A stretch of 64,000 nucleotides of DNA from Eopsaltria australis (taxonomy: Eukaryota > Chordata > Aves > Passeriformes > Petroicidae), in NCBI GenBank assembly GCA_034509425.1, contig JAVTVJ010000452.1, positions 186,001 through 250,000 of the forward strand. The letters run 5' to 3'. Of the stretch, positions 1 to 12,445 are shown one piece after another. The translations under genes and the position numbers were made by a program. The notes beneath the pieces were generated by a model. That model made no database searches, was not told where the DNA came from, and saw only the letters and a program-made list of their open reading frames with translations. Position 1 is the first letter of the stretch. Each line of letters opens with the position of its first letter.

Positions 1-3000
1 AGAGTATTCTTAAGAATAAAGTCTTGTGGCAAAATTGCCAAACCTCATGATAGTCAGGGTCCTTTTGAAAGACTGGACATTGCAGCTACTTGAATATAAT
101 GGAGTCTATAATTTTAAAATAAAAATAGTCTGGGTTTAGTCCTCATAGATAAATTTAAGAAAACATGAAGGTTTCAGAGTAGTGGAGAAAACAAAAAATA
201 ACAAAACTAAATAAATCTCTATATGTACTATTTTAAAAGGCATAATTTTTAGCTTATTTCATAACATTTGAAACATGACTCATGAACACTGCATACTGGC
301 AGTTGCAACACAACATTATTCTGGTGACTTCAGTGAAGACTAATTTGAATTTCACTCTAAACAAAATGTGACTGATTGACGGATTAATTTTGGTATAAAT
401 GTAAAAGTGTAATGACCCCAAAATCCTTAAACATGGATATGAGGCAGACTGAGCTTGGTATAGAACTCCTCTTCTGTAGGGATTGTGTTGGGTTCTCTTA
501 TACAGCTCCACATGGGCCTCTTTCCAGGTTCCAGACCATGCAGAGCGGGGGGAAGAAAAAAACTGATTAAAAGTAACACTTAGTGGTTCCTAAATACAAT
601 GCTTAAGCCAAAATCAACAGAAGAATATACTTTGTACATTGTACTTTGCACTGGGGTTCCATAGAAATAAAAAAAGCAGGAGAAGTGCTGAAGTAGAAAG
701 GTAATCTATTTATTTTAGTAATTTTCAGAATCTGATACTTCATGGACAGTGAATCAGCATTTTCTGGTAATGGCAAATCCAAATCTGTAAAAGAATTCGT
801 TTAGAAGTCACATAACATTACTGGAAAATACAACCACAATATCCACTTGAGAAATATTGCAAACATATTGGAAACTCTGACCTATACAGAAAGATTCTAA
901 TGCTTATTCAAATATTTTGAGGATGTTATTTTTATTCTCCCTCCCTTTACATTTTCCATCTACATTTTCTGTCTACATTTTCCAATTAAGAGATCTAACA
1001 GTTTATCTCCTTTCCTTTTCCCTTCCTTTAAATTTTAGTGCAGTCCTAAAACCATCTGCTACAAAATATGTTGAGTTTTCTTTGTTTTACACTAGAGTTA
1101 AGGCAGGAATTTTATCAAAAATAACTATTGAAGTTCTGGAAAACAAATAAATATAAGATATATTTGGATGCATTTTGAAGATATTTCCTGAATTACTATT
1201 TTGTTTTTAATGGGTGACCATACCATCAGTAAGTTCTTGCCTTTACATGGAATATGTGCCATACCCAGATAGTAACAAAAGGCTTACTTCCAACCTTTAG
1301 AGGACATTGACACAAAACACAGATGGAGGAGGCCTTCTTACATCCCATGAAAGGAACAGTTTTTCAAAATGTCAATAATTTGATTCTGGCAGAGGAACTT
1401 GACCAATATGAGTTTCATCTTCCCAGAGTTATGTGCAAGGCAATCCTATGGAGATTTTGTACATTCTCCATTCTTCCCTACTCAGCCTTCAGTCTATTCC
1501 TGGGGGTTTGTGAAGAAAAGCACGTAGATGGTGCTTATTTTCCACCTTTCCAAACCTCTAGAAATCTGGGCAGGAGGTTGGTGCTTGGGTGGGGAGAGCT
1601 AAATAATTTTTTGCATATAGGATAAACTGAGCTGTGACTCACACTCATAATTTTGTCCAAGTTAAAACATTTGGCTCTCAAACCAGTACAATTCTTATAT
1701 CAGAGAATAAAGAAATAATGAAATATATATACATGATACAAGTTATTCTTACTTTTCTTATTACTTCATAACATAAATACATATTAATGTTTTGTACTTT
1801 TACTGGCCTGGCAGGTTTTTATACTCTCATGTATATGCTGGAGTATCTTTTGATGGCTGGATGGATGGCTGTTCATGAGAAATGAACCCTATCACTGGCT
1901 AAAATTAATTCCATTAAAACTCAATAGTTTTTATCAGCATCAAGAAAATTTGTGTCTCACACATTTTATGCAGTAAAAAGAAAACACTCCCCCTCTTCTT
2001 TTTAACTGCTAAATATGGTATATCTTCAGGCTGATTTAGTTAAGTAGGTAAATCGCAGGAAATCTGCTAGTCCTACCTATAGTTTTTCCAATGCTCAGCA
2101 ATGTCCAAATCCCCCAAGAGTTGTTTAACATATCACTGTCCAATAAATTTTATAAACATAAGCTTTGTAAGATATCTATGACATTTAAGTTGCATTATTA
2201 AAGAATAAAGTAGTGTATATGCTCAAACAACAAGGGGTTTTATCATGCAGTGTAATAAAAAAGACAGAAAACAGTACAAAGTTTATATGCTTTGCATGCA
2301 TGATTTCCTCCCGTTTTTCAGACTCCTCTAGGTATTGTGTGTCTCATTCCAGAGTGCAGTAGTAATAAAAATACACAAAACTTCACTAACGGCTTTCTAA
2401 TGAACTCCTTAAAAGAAGGCATTAGGGACCTTTTAGTTTTACTGCTACCATGAATATAGAAAGCTGTGAAAACACGGCTTTGGAATAAAGAAGATTAAAA
2501 AAAAATGATGTTGGTTCTGTCTGGCAGTAATTTCTTCAGTCGTGTAATTCCTTATGTTCAATTCTGTTTCAAAAGACAGAAGTGAAGCTGACCTCCGCTT
2601 TTATCCTATAATGAATATCTTAATTATTATCAAAGCACTGACCTACTGCCATTTACAAAACCTGCAGTGGTTGATAATCACCATAAATAATAGATTCTAA
2701 TCTAAGTAGGTTAACTGCACAGATTGAAATGCGTGGCCATTCCTGCCCCCCTAATTCCACCTTGAGGCCTGAGTGACTGCTAATAATGCTGCAGCAATAT
2801 CTCTCAGGTTCCTGAGGTCAGACAGTCCATACCTGAAGAAATTGTTTCCCAAATTTTTCCATTAGTTTCCATAGGGGTTGCTTTCATTCCACCAGATTTG
2901 CCATGGTAAGAAAAAAGTAAAATTTTCACAAGCTCCTTTTAAGTTCTACATGTTACAAAAAAACTCAGAGGAAAATAAAAAGAAAATAAGACAGCAGAAG

Positions 3001-5420
3001 GCAGAGGAAAAACACAAGGATGCTGAGGGCTGTCTCTATTTTGTATTCATTTAAATGAAAGCAATGTAATGCAAAATTAGCTTAAAACACTATCAGAAAC
3101 ACCTTTAACCTTGCAGAGCTGAAAATTACTATATGATATATTCAGCTGGAGAATAGAGTCCTTGGTCTCCCTTGGGTTTAATTTTCTCTTTTCTGACCAA
3201 GTAAAAAGGACAAGTATAATTAATGGTTGTCACTAACACATGGGCATGTATATATGCTCAAAACCTGACTGTTTCTAGAATGACCAATTAGTAACTCCTA
3301 AATGTTTCTCTGAGAAAAATAGCTAGATTTTAATGTTATTTAATAGCAGCTAGTTGGTTTCACCAGTCTATGTCAAGGAAATAGAGTGGTGTTAAGATAT
3401 GGAGATCTGCCTGAAAGCTCACTGGAGCACTGCTGTTGTGAAATGATTCAGTGGTGTGTCTCACCCTTCTGAGATGTGACATAGTGTAATCTTTAAAAGG
3501 CTATGAGTCCCTAAATATCATCCTCTTTTTGTCATATGAATATATGGTTTGAATTTTGTTTGTAAAATATGGTGTAAATGATATTTTTAATGCCCCAATT
3601 TTTAAAGCTAGAATGAATACAGCTTTCAAAAGAGGATGATTTGCAATCAACTATTTGATTATCAGTCTCCATATGTGCAAAAATAATGTTCACAGACTTC
3701 TTTTCTTATCTCTCAGGTGGACCAAATAACATGCACAGGATTTGTGACTAAGGTTCTATGTTCCTTTTCTTTTAAATGATCCTTGCTTTACTTTGTGTCA
3801 CCATAAGAATTCTGGAGATACGGGCAGATACAATGATACTAATCAATCCTCAGAAATGTCTCTTAAATTGCACCATATTGCTCAGTTTAAAAATTAGGTG
3901 GGTGGTGTATTGTGTCAGTAAGTCAAAAGAATGTTTTGAAGGGAATGGATTGTGCAACCCTGCCTTCCCCACCTGATATTGAATGCCTGTCTCATTTTAC
4001 TTGAGTTTCTCCTGAGCAGTAGAAGTTGGATGCACCCACATAAATGCAGCCAAGGCCATTAGAGATGCCCTAGACAGGCAGGGGAACCTCAGCCAATGTA
4101 TAGGGCTAGCAATCACGAGACAGGATTTGTGATAAGCTCAGGAATAGCAGCTGAATCCTAAGCAGAACATCCCATTGTACCCAGAATAAACTACTTGTGT
4201 AAGGGCAATCATCATTCTTTCTAAAAAAGGCAAACTCACTCTTCCCAAATAGATGCTTTACCTGAACTTCTTAACATTTTTTCTTGTCTGATTAATTGTC
4301 ACATAATGGAGATCAAAGTTTGCAGTTTTCTATGTTCTTCTAAAAGGAATTTTTTTAAAAAAAAATGATAATTTAAAGTATCTCTTTTTTTCTGTCCTTT
4401 CAACACTGAGACAGCATTAAGTAATGCTTCATACATTAAGTCCATACTATCATATCCAAGTCCCTTGAAACATTTGAATGAATACCACGTAGTCATAGCA
4501 ACATTTAACAAATTCGTTCATTTAACAAATTTGTTCTACACTTTATACTTGAAACTTTAAAAGATACCCTTAGGAAAATAAAGTTAAGTTCAATTTTAGA
4601 AATTGCCATTTCCATAGTGAAGCCCAATGTAAATATTTCAGTTAAGGCTTAAGATATGGTCGTATCAATACAAACTCCTTCTTTTACACTTTTACCATCT
4701 GCAACTCTTTAGTTCATAGAAAAAAGATTTAATATACTTCCTGAGGCAGCCAATTATTTGTCATATGTGACTTTATGTTCTCTTTAAAATGCAATGTCAT
4801 AATTTACTAGTGTAAACTTTTAGCTATTTCTATACAACTAATATCACAGCACACAAATGTTATTCTCTTTCAACCAATGTTCTGAGGTGACAATTGCAGC
4901 TATATTCTCAAATGACACATACCAATCCTAGTATTACCAGACAAAATGCAGATGTTGTCTGCTCACGCTAGCTGTACTTACCAAGAGCTACAATTTTTCT
5001 CTCTAAAGTGTCCCTCTAAACTATCTGTATTTCACATGCAAAGGAAATGGGGCCAGAGAAGCACGATTGCTACCATAGGCAGGACAGCCTATTAGTCTAC
5101 CTGCTTTGATGAGTCTGAGCCAATTATGATGCTCTTCATTCTCTGAATGAGCATTACAATTGGACTCCCAGGGATGGGTATTAAATTTTTTGAATTAGAA
5201 TTATATGAGCATAGGTTATGTCCCTTTCTGCTAATGTGTGCTTGTTTTGCAGTTGCCTGTGATCTTTGAACAGTTCAGTTATTAAAAGAACATGAGGAAA
5301 AGAGATGAATAAGACAATAGGCCCTTGATGTTGTTCAGCACCATCACTTTTTCTCAGATTGGCAAGCTACAGCACATTGACATAGATGAAGTGTTTAACA
5401 ACGGGCCTGAATAAAGATGT
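1..5420. other. AT-rich sequence without recognised genes
   Basis: No exon, RNA gene or known repeat was recognised. The longest frame (1323-1625, +, 100 codons, ATG start) resembles no family I know and has no coding-like neighbours. A widely spaced 13-bp inverted repeat (3517-3529 with 3628-3640) is the only structural oddity. Poly-A and poly-T runs are frequent but short. The stretch is best read as intergenic or intronic. Confidence 0.6.
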
Positions 5421-5513
5421 ACCAACTTTGTGTTCTCCAGAGTTTTCACAGGGCTTTTTTGCACCATACCAACTTTGTGTGCTCCAGAGTTTTCACGGGG
5501 TTTTTTTTCACTT
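5421..5513. repeat. Two-copy tandem duplication, 47-bp unit
   Basis: Two adjacent copies begin with ACCAACTTTGTGT at 5421 and 5468. Both continue through CTCCAGAGTTTTCAC and end in a run of T. They differ at only a few positions (for example TTCTCC against TGCTCC, and ACAGGGC against ACGGGGT), so the duplication is fairly recent compared with the decayed CR1 copies nearby. No known satellite or microsatellite family is recognised. Confidence 0.85.
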
Positions 5514-6102
5514 ATATTTTAATTTTCACCCTTATTTAATCATTCATTTATGAAGAAAAAAATTAGCAAGTTGTCTTCAGAGTACTGTTTAAGAAATATG
5601 AGAGATTGGGGAACTCTATATCCACTGCAGTATATTGTTTCTTGGATTAAAAGACAATAAAGAAAGAAAAACAAACAAACAAAAAACTACAAAAAACAAC
5701 AACCGGCCAACCTGAAGGAAATTTAAAGCAGTAATTGAGATTTCCATATGAATATGTTTGTGTGTGTATGGATATTCATAAATCTGCATGATGGAAGAAT
5801 TCAAGTATTGCTCATAGGCTTTTGCAAACAAGACACTGTAAAAGTAGTGTTAATATCAAAATAGGAAAATTTTACCTATTTTATTGTTTTATGTTGCTCC
5901 ATGTGTCATGAACCTCAAGAAAAAGTAAGAGATGATATAATGATATAATGACTAATGATGTGAAATTATTAGTGAGAAAAGTAAAAGGAAAAAAATGAAA
6001 AAATAGATGAAGATAATTAGTTTATTCTGAATGCTAAGGATGACTCTTGACAGTGGGTTTTTATATCTAAGTAGCTTCGAGTAATTCTGTGGCCAAAGAT
6101 GA
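5514..6102. other. AT-rich spacer with an A-rich, CAAA-type run
   Basis: Between about 5651 and 5704 the plus strand is almost purely A with C and G interruptions (AAAC/AAC motifs). This could be a degraded poly-A or simple repeat. A short GATATAAT duplication lies at 5933-5950. No gene is recognised. Confidence 0.55.
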
Positions 6103-6205
6103 TAAAAACAACCATAGCACAGGAGGAAGGTGTTGATGGCGATGAGGTCACACCACACCTCAGCCTTCTCTTCTCCAAGAAAGGGCAATACAGGAGCATT
6201 GTGTT
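6103..6205 (-). mobile_element. CR1 LINE fragment (internal 3' region)
   Basis: The plus strand around 6130-6180 reads GCGATGAGGTCACACC followed by CTCAGCCTTCTCTTCTCCA. This is the complement of the CR1 segment coding for the conserved 'SLEKRRLRGDL' stretch near the end of ORF2. The 3' terminal octamers are absent and the flanks fade into unique sequence, so only an internal scrap survives. The subfamily cannot be assigned. Confidence 0.6.
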
Positions 6206-7116
6206 TCTTAGAGCCTTTGTATGAATAGTGTAATTTTTTTGCTAAAAGCTGATGATCCTCTAACTGTCCATGTATTATAGGAACAAATTTTTATGCTTCA
6301 CTTACAACATCTTCACAAAATGCCATAAATTCCATTTCAGTAGACTAATGTTTTGTTAGCCATAGAGCATTTAGAGTACTGAAATATATAGGTTGATAAG
6401 AATCTATTTTTCTAAAAAAGTACTTTTTGAAGAGTCACTCTATAATATTTTTTTTAAAAATTAAGGCAATCTAATGCTGAATGTGATTTAGGCTGGTATT
6501 ACAAGGAACACAAATGGAGTGGTAGAATATTTACAAGAGAAGTAGACAAAACCTGAAGTTTCTTGACATCAGCAAGCTAAAGGCACTTATTTAAAAATAT
6601 CTTGAAAGTTTTGGCACTCCCCCAAGTATCCTGAACTTGACAAGGAATTTTCCTATCTACTTCAATATATTGAGATGAAAGGAGCATTTACACTCCATAC
6701 AAAAAGAGGTAACTGAAGAGTTCTGAGTAGTGTGATATGAAGAGAAGATTCGTATTTTAAGGTATTGAAATTAGTTAATTTAAAAGCCAACCAGTACTTT
6801 ATTGAAATCAAAGAACTGACCATTTCTGAATCTTAGTTTATTCAGCTTCAGTTTATAAGGGGAAGGTTGAGGTGCATGGCCATATTGGGAAAAAAAGAAA
6901 GCAACAGGTTTGTCAGAGTTGCCAGGGTACTTATTCTTGCAGTCTAGATTTTCCATTGAGATCTTTCAAATGTGTGCTTATTTTTTGTGTGGAGCACTTA
7001 AGTAACTAGACATGAAAATGGAACACATTGAGGTTCTATGACTGAAATGTAAATGCCATCTACCATCCTAACCCCTTTTCTTTTTAAAGTTGTGGGAAAA
7101 ATAACCTTAGGATTTT
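6206..7116. other. Unassigned AT-rich spacer
   Basis: Nothing is recognised here apart from short A or T runs. It separates two CR1 fragments of the same orientation. Confidence 0.55.
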
Positions 7117-7232
7117 ATCATAGAATCATAGAATATGCTGAGTTGGAAGGGATCCATCAGGATCATTGAATCCAACGCCTGGCCCTGTGCAGGACATCCC
7201 AAGAATCACACCATGTGCCTGAGAGCATTGTA
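7117..7232 (-). mobile_element. CR1 LINE 3' end, CR1-J-like, heavily 5'-truncated
   Basis: The plus strand begins with two octamers (ATCATAGAATCATAGAAT), then TGAGTTGGAAGGGATCC, TGAATCCAACGCCTGGCCCT and CAAGAATCACACCATGTGCC. That order is the reverse complement of a CR1 3' end of the avian CR1-J type. The match runs through GAGAGCATTGT and then stops, so the copy keeps only about 115 bp. Such severe 5' truncation is normal for CR1. The copy reads cleanly and is probably younger than the other CR1 pieces in this window. Confidence 0.85.
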
Positions 7233-7642
7233 CAGTTTTGTTTCATCTTACTGCTTGTTTGGGTAAGAAGTTTAGTAGGAGGACAAGAGGATGGACTATT
7301 CATGAATAGAGTATTTTAGACATTACAATATGAGTCAGATTTCTCACTCTGCTACCAATTTGACATGACTTTGAACAAGTGACTTAGGGCTATATCTACA
7401 AATGTGTTCTAGGTATATTGTTGCAATCCATAACTTATAAGAATTCTGACTTGCAGTGGAATTCATACAGTTGTTCCCACAGGGAGAGACAGATGCTAAC
7501 ATACAGATCCAGAAAACCAGCTTGCTGCACAGGGATCTATCTTGATATTTGGCCAATAGCAGGTATCTATGAGAAGTGTTATCTGAGGTGAGTATATGAG
7601 TATAATAAACAGGAATGTTAATATAATTCTTTCGTTTCATTA
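7233..7642. other. Unassigned spacer between CR1 fragments
   Basis: No gene or repeat is recognised. If the CR1 pieces on either side belonged to one element, about 1.5 kb of CR1 body would be expected between them, so a large deletion would be needed. Two independent insertions are simpler. Confidence 0.5.
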
Positions 7643-7829
7643 CTGTCCAACCATTTCCTTATCCACCAAACCATCCACATATCAAACACATCTCTCTGCA
7701 ATTTATAGCAAAGGATGCCATGGGGGATCGTGTGAAAGATCTTACAGAAGCCCAGATAGATGACATTCACAGATTTTCCCATGATCATTGATGTAATTAT
7801 TCTATCATAGAAGGCCAAGAAATATGTTT
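7643..7829 (-). mobile_element. CR1 LINE fragment, reverse transcriptase region
   Basis: On the minus strand this reads as decayed CR1 RT. A frame at 7618-7818 contains VIYLGFCKIFHTIPHGILCY and then WIRKWLDSN, matching the conserved CR1 palm-domain order (VIYLDFCKAFDTVPH... WIRNWLDG). On the plus strand CAGAAGCCCAGATAGATGAC and ATCATAGAAGGCCAAGAAAT are typical reverse-strand CR1 words. Several conserved residues are changed (FD to FH at the first catalytic block), so the fragment is dead. Confidence 0.85.
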
Positions 7830-10800
7830 TTGAGGGTCATAATCTCTGAATTTAGGTTCTTAATGTCCCAAAGAACTTGGATTTTATTTTGAAAAATTTA
7901 AGTATTTTTGTGCGTTTAGACCTAGTATTTCACAGATTTTGGAAGAGAAATACTTCAGTGTCGGCAACTCAGATGTTACTCATGGTTCAGACCAATAGAT
8001 TTGTAACTGGGTGGTGTGAAAATGTGGTTTTTGGAAAGTAGAAAAGCTTTTAAGCTAAAAATCATAGGGTATGCATAGTAGGTACATTCAGTCTAAGATT
8101 TGTTTGTGAAAAAACAGTGTGGGACAACTATTATTGAGTTCTATCCTATGCTATCACAAAATACAGAGTTAATTTTAGCTCATATTGTAGGGCTACAGCC
8201 TCCTTCCTGCTCCTCTCCCCTCAAATACTATCATCTGATATGTCCTTAAAAACATACAAGGAAAACAAGTTGTTCCAGTTCTGTCTGCACAAAGGACTGA
8301 GTGCATTATCCCTACATATCTATAATAGGAGAACTGATATCAGTAACAATGGTTGCCACAGCTCAATTTACTGTATGAAGTAGAAGGAAGTTTTAAGTCA
8401 AGAAAACTGTTTCCAGAAGACATTTGCAGGCTTTCAAAATTAATTTCTATTAAATTAGTCCTTCTTTTTCTGAAGAGCAACCATTTTCAATGATGGATAG
8501 TTAAAAGTCTGTATCACATTTGTACCTATGTGGCCAGTGTTAGCACTATGGAATATCCCATCCAATTTGTGTGCAGGGACACTGTATAATTATGGATTTA
8601 TTACTAGATATTTCTTGTTCTTTTCTATAATTTGTTGTGAGCTGACTATGAGTATCTGTAAACAGCTTTCTAATGTAAGGGATGAAAGCCAGGTCTTTCC
8701 AGCCAAACCTAGGTATGCAAATACGTACAGTTATCAACAGCTTGTTGAAGATAGAAGACTCTGAGGTCAGATTGGAGAAAGATGAACAGTGTGAATAAGA
8801 GAAAAGAAAGTCAGGGTTATTTAAATACATGTTTTTAAAAATTCACCTTAAAGTTATTAATAATATGCATAATTTTTCAACGTTTTCTCTCATAATTAAT
8901 GAAACATGACTTACATTTAAAATGTCACTGTAGAAATAATAGCAAGGGGGTTATTCTTTCTAATTCAGGGTTGTTGCTAACTAAGACCGAGGCTAATAAA
9001 TTTCAAGACCTTTGTCTCAGGAGCCTAAATCGGTAAACATTTCCTCTTTGGTTTTCATGGAATGGCAAGATTATTGCTTTCTATTATAAAGAGAATGACT
9101 AAATTAGAAGTTTAGTGATATATACACTTTCATCACCCACTAAAATGAGGAAGTATTTTATTATTTGTCTGTCCCATGAGCATTATAATATTTTGCTGCA
9201 TTATTTTCTTTCATAACTCCACACAACAGAACGGAAATACAAAAAGAAAAAGTCAAGAAAATACTCTATTGATTGTTTTAATTCTTTGAAGTTGCATATC
9301 ATTATTTAGGCCCTAATAAATTCATTTTTATATCACCAACAATTTGGGTCTGAATGTACCTCTTCCTAATCGTATGGTGTCTCAACCTTAGGAGGCCAGT
9401 GGTCTATTTTTCTATATTTAGTCCTTGAATTTCGTTTTTTGAACATTTTAATATCTAAGTAAAACAAAAAGACACTAAGCTGATGGAAAACAAATTTCCT
9501 TCTGCTTATGTGGCATCCACTTCTTGACAGGTGTGGTGTTCTTAATGCCTCTGTTTTGGTACCAGTAAGGAAAAAGATCATGGCTGACAATCTCATTGCT
9601 GATCTTCCTATACTTAAAACATGGTTTCATGAGGTGCAATGTGCAATTTTTCACTACATGTTAAAGAACTATAATGTCTGCTATTGTTACACAATGAAGA
9701 CTACCAATTTGAAGAAACATACCTTAAAATGTAACTATTTTAAAAAAAAACCCAAAACCTGGAGAGTAGTTTTCCTGACAGACTTTATAACCAGTTAATA
9801 TTTTAGAGTTCCCTTGCAGTTAGTGTAAAAACACCAAAAAACCCCACCATTACCATATTCCATTCTCTGTGTGAACTGGAAAAAAACAGTCTTGTGTGCT
9901 TATGCCTTTTCTGAATAATATAGATGCCAGCAATTCTGAAGAGTTTAAATCCCTTATTAGCTGGCATTGATCAAAGGGTCAGTGTGCATTATTTAAGCAC
10001 TGGAGTATTTATTTATAAAGTAAATCTTGAGGTTGTGAAGCAAAGGTAGAAAACATTAATTTTAAAGAGTGAAAACCTAGAAAGCGAATCAGAGTGACAT
10101 AATGTTTGTTTTTATTTGTCTCCAGTTCTGTGATCTATTTTTAAGAAAGTGTCACTAAGAATGCTCGAGTGCCTGAAGAAACAAATACACACTTTTTGAA
10201 AACCCTTAAAAATATAATATTTTCTTTTTCCAACTACAGGATAACACATAATTAATCAATGTGTTTGTCTGACCATCTCCTACTGAATTGCTAAAGAAAG
10301 ACAGAAAAGTGCCTACAGGTTTTGCAGTTCTTTTGGAGAGGTTGTTACAGACTTATTTAACTATTCAACAAAACAATAGCAAATCAAAATATTTTATTCT
10401 GATTCATTATTTTTTACATGTAATGCCCCTGAAAAAAAACTTACTCAGGAAACTGTCCCTTATAGATGAAAACAAAGTTTTGGTTTATATATTTCATTCT
10501 ATTACTTAATCATGAACATTGTGGAAAGTTGAAAAAGTCCAGCTGAACTGCAAAAGGAAATCATTTAGGTAGAAATACGATGTCAGTGTTACACTGAGAC
10601 TTCTTGTGCTTCTCTGCTTAATCATATCAAAGTAAGGTCACATGTACATCTCAGTCTCAAAGGTTGTAGATCCCTGTTATAAATACAGCAAAGCTGAAGA
10701 TCAAATGACTGAAAAAGAAAAATCATAGTCCAATCATTGTTACCATGTGGATCATGGATACCCTTATCTTCACAAATCTTTCCAAGGCTCCTCATTCAAA

Positions 10801-12174
10801 TTGAGAACAAACTGCATATACAGTTTCCTCCTTTTGACAAACCATTTAAAACCTGTCACTGAATAATTAGAGTAGTAAATGCAAATATTTCTGTAGCAAA
10901 TATAGGCAGGTTGGTATCGTGGAACCGTTATTCCTAGTTCAATCACTGAAATAGTGCATAATGCCATTTTGTTGAAGTGTTGCCAGTTTACCTCATGCAA
11001 ATACTTGGCTCTTTTCACCAGGAATTTATTTCTCTACCCTTACTCTTTTCCTAGCAAAATGACTTTGTAGAGGTTAGTTCCAAAGAAGGCTTACAGAGAC
11101 CAGGGAAAAGTGTGAAAATGATGACGTGAACAGCCAGATTCTTCTCTGTTTCAATAAACAATTCTACAGAATGTGATCATGTAAATCCCTGTGAAGAACA
11201 CTGAATGCATAAGACATCTGGACAGAAAAGAAATTAAAAATATTTAGTAGAAAAAGTGACAATAATTTTTCACATGTCACTTTCTTATTTATTTGTTATT
11301 TCTACAAAGTACTGGTATTGTCATTGTTCCAATGCATGAACAGCAGAGCTTTAATGTGTAACCCTTGTGTTTTCTTTCTTATTTTTACCACTAGATCTAA
11401 TAAAATAGCTTTATATCAATTAACTTTTAGAAATCATAGCCTTGATCATTTGGGCTAGTTCTCTTTCATACTATGAATTAAGTAATACAGGTCTTGCTGT
11501 AACACAACTAAAAGCCATATAAAGAGGAATTCCACATTGATGGCTGCATAACATGGTTTTGCCACTTTGGGTCTGAAGCACATAAAGAACACTATAGCAG
11601 AAATATAATGAATGAGACTTTGAAGAAAAGAAATATATACAACTGGCTAATACAGAGATGGTAAGAAATAGATGTATTTTTGCAAAGGATCAAGTTGAGG
11701 GGCTTTTTTTTTAATTTCACAATAACCAGGGCATCATCGTATGTAATTACATTTTCTTGATGAGCTTATTAACAGTAAACTTAACATTTCACAAGTGTAC
11801 ATTTCATGCCACATTAGCATTTGCTTCCATGTTTCTGAAGTGGAGGAAGTTCCTGAATTTAAATGTTTTCTCTTTATCAGTTTTTCCTTTGCATTTTAAG
11901 TAGCAGAAAACAGAAAGTGACTGGATTAAGTGCTGGGATTTCAGAAGAGGTAAAAGTGTAAATAGCAATGTTTGAACACATTTGCAGAGTGCCAGTGAAC
12001 AGAGCACTACACACTGCAGAAACACTCAGAGCTAGAACCTTATCTTTATGTGTACTAATAAAAGATAAATGAAGTCTGCTGTGGGCCCCTAAAGCCTCAG
12101 TTTGGAGAAAGGGGGGCACTAGGAACAAGGTTCTATTAAAACAAAAAAGATAAAATCAGGCAGTTTTTCCTCAT
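7830..12174. other. Long AT-rich stretch without recognised features
   Basis: No CR1 words, LTR ends, splice-flanked conserved frames or RNA genes were seen. Open frames stay below 100 codons and overlap on both strands (for example 8528-8764 + and 8546-8830 -), the pattern expected of non-coding DNA. Confidence 0.55.
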
Positions 12175-12445
12175 TAATTTTTCCCCCTCTTTGCCACTGG
12201 CGATAAGGGCCAACAATGCAAAACTCCAACCAGCTGGTGTTTCACAAAGAGAAAGCCCCTGGGGAAGGGACTCTCCTCCTGACAGAGGCAGCCTGGGAGC
12301 TCTGCTGCAGAGGCCAGGGCTATTTACATAAGCACATAAAGGCAAGTCACAATGCAATTAGCCATATCACGATCACACCAGTGAACTTGAGGGTTCTTTA
12401 TAAAGGTTCCCCCACACACTCTCATGATGATGCTTTATGCTTTTA
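12175..12445. other. Less AT-rich, high-complexity island (possible conserved non-coding element)
   Basis: This 270-bp block is richer in GC and more complex than its surroundings. It has no homopolymer runs and no recognised repeat motif. It includes CTATTTACATAAGCACATAAA, CAATTAGCCATATCACGATC and TTCTTTATAAAGG. Overlapping frames exist on both strands and neither looks like protein. Island-like composition inside AT-rich DNA is compatible with an enhancer or another conserved element, but a single sequence cannot show conservation. Confidence 0.2.

Noticed and set aside
1323..1625. 100-codon ATG-started frame
   Set aside because: No family resemblance, splice context or codon bias distinguishes it from chance in 64 kb.
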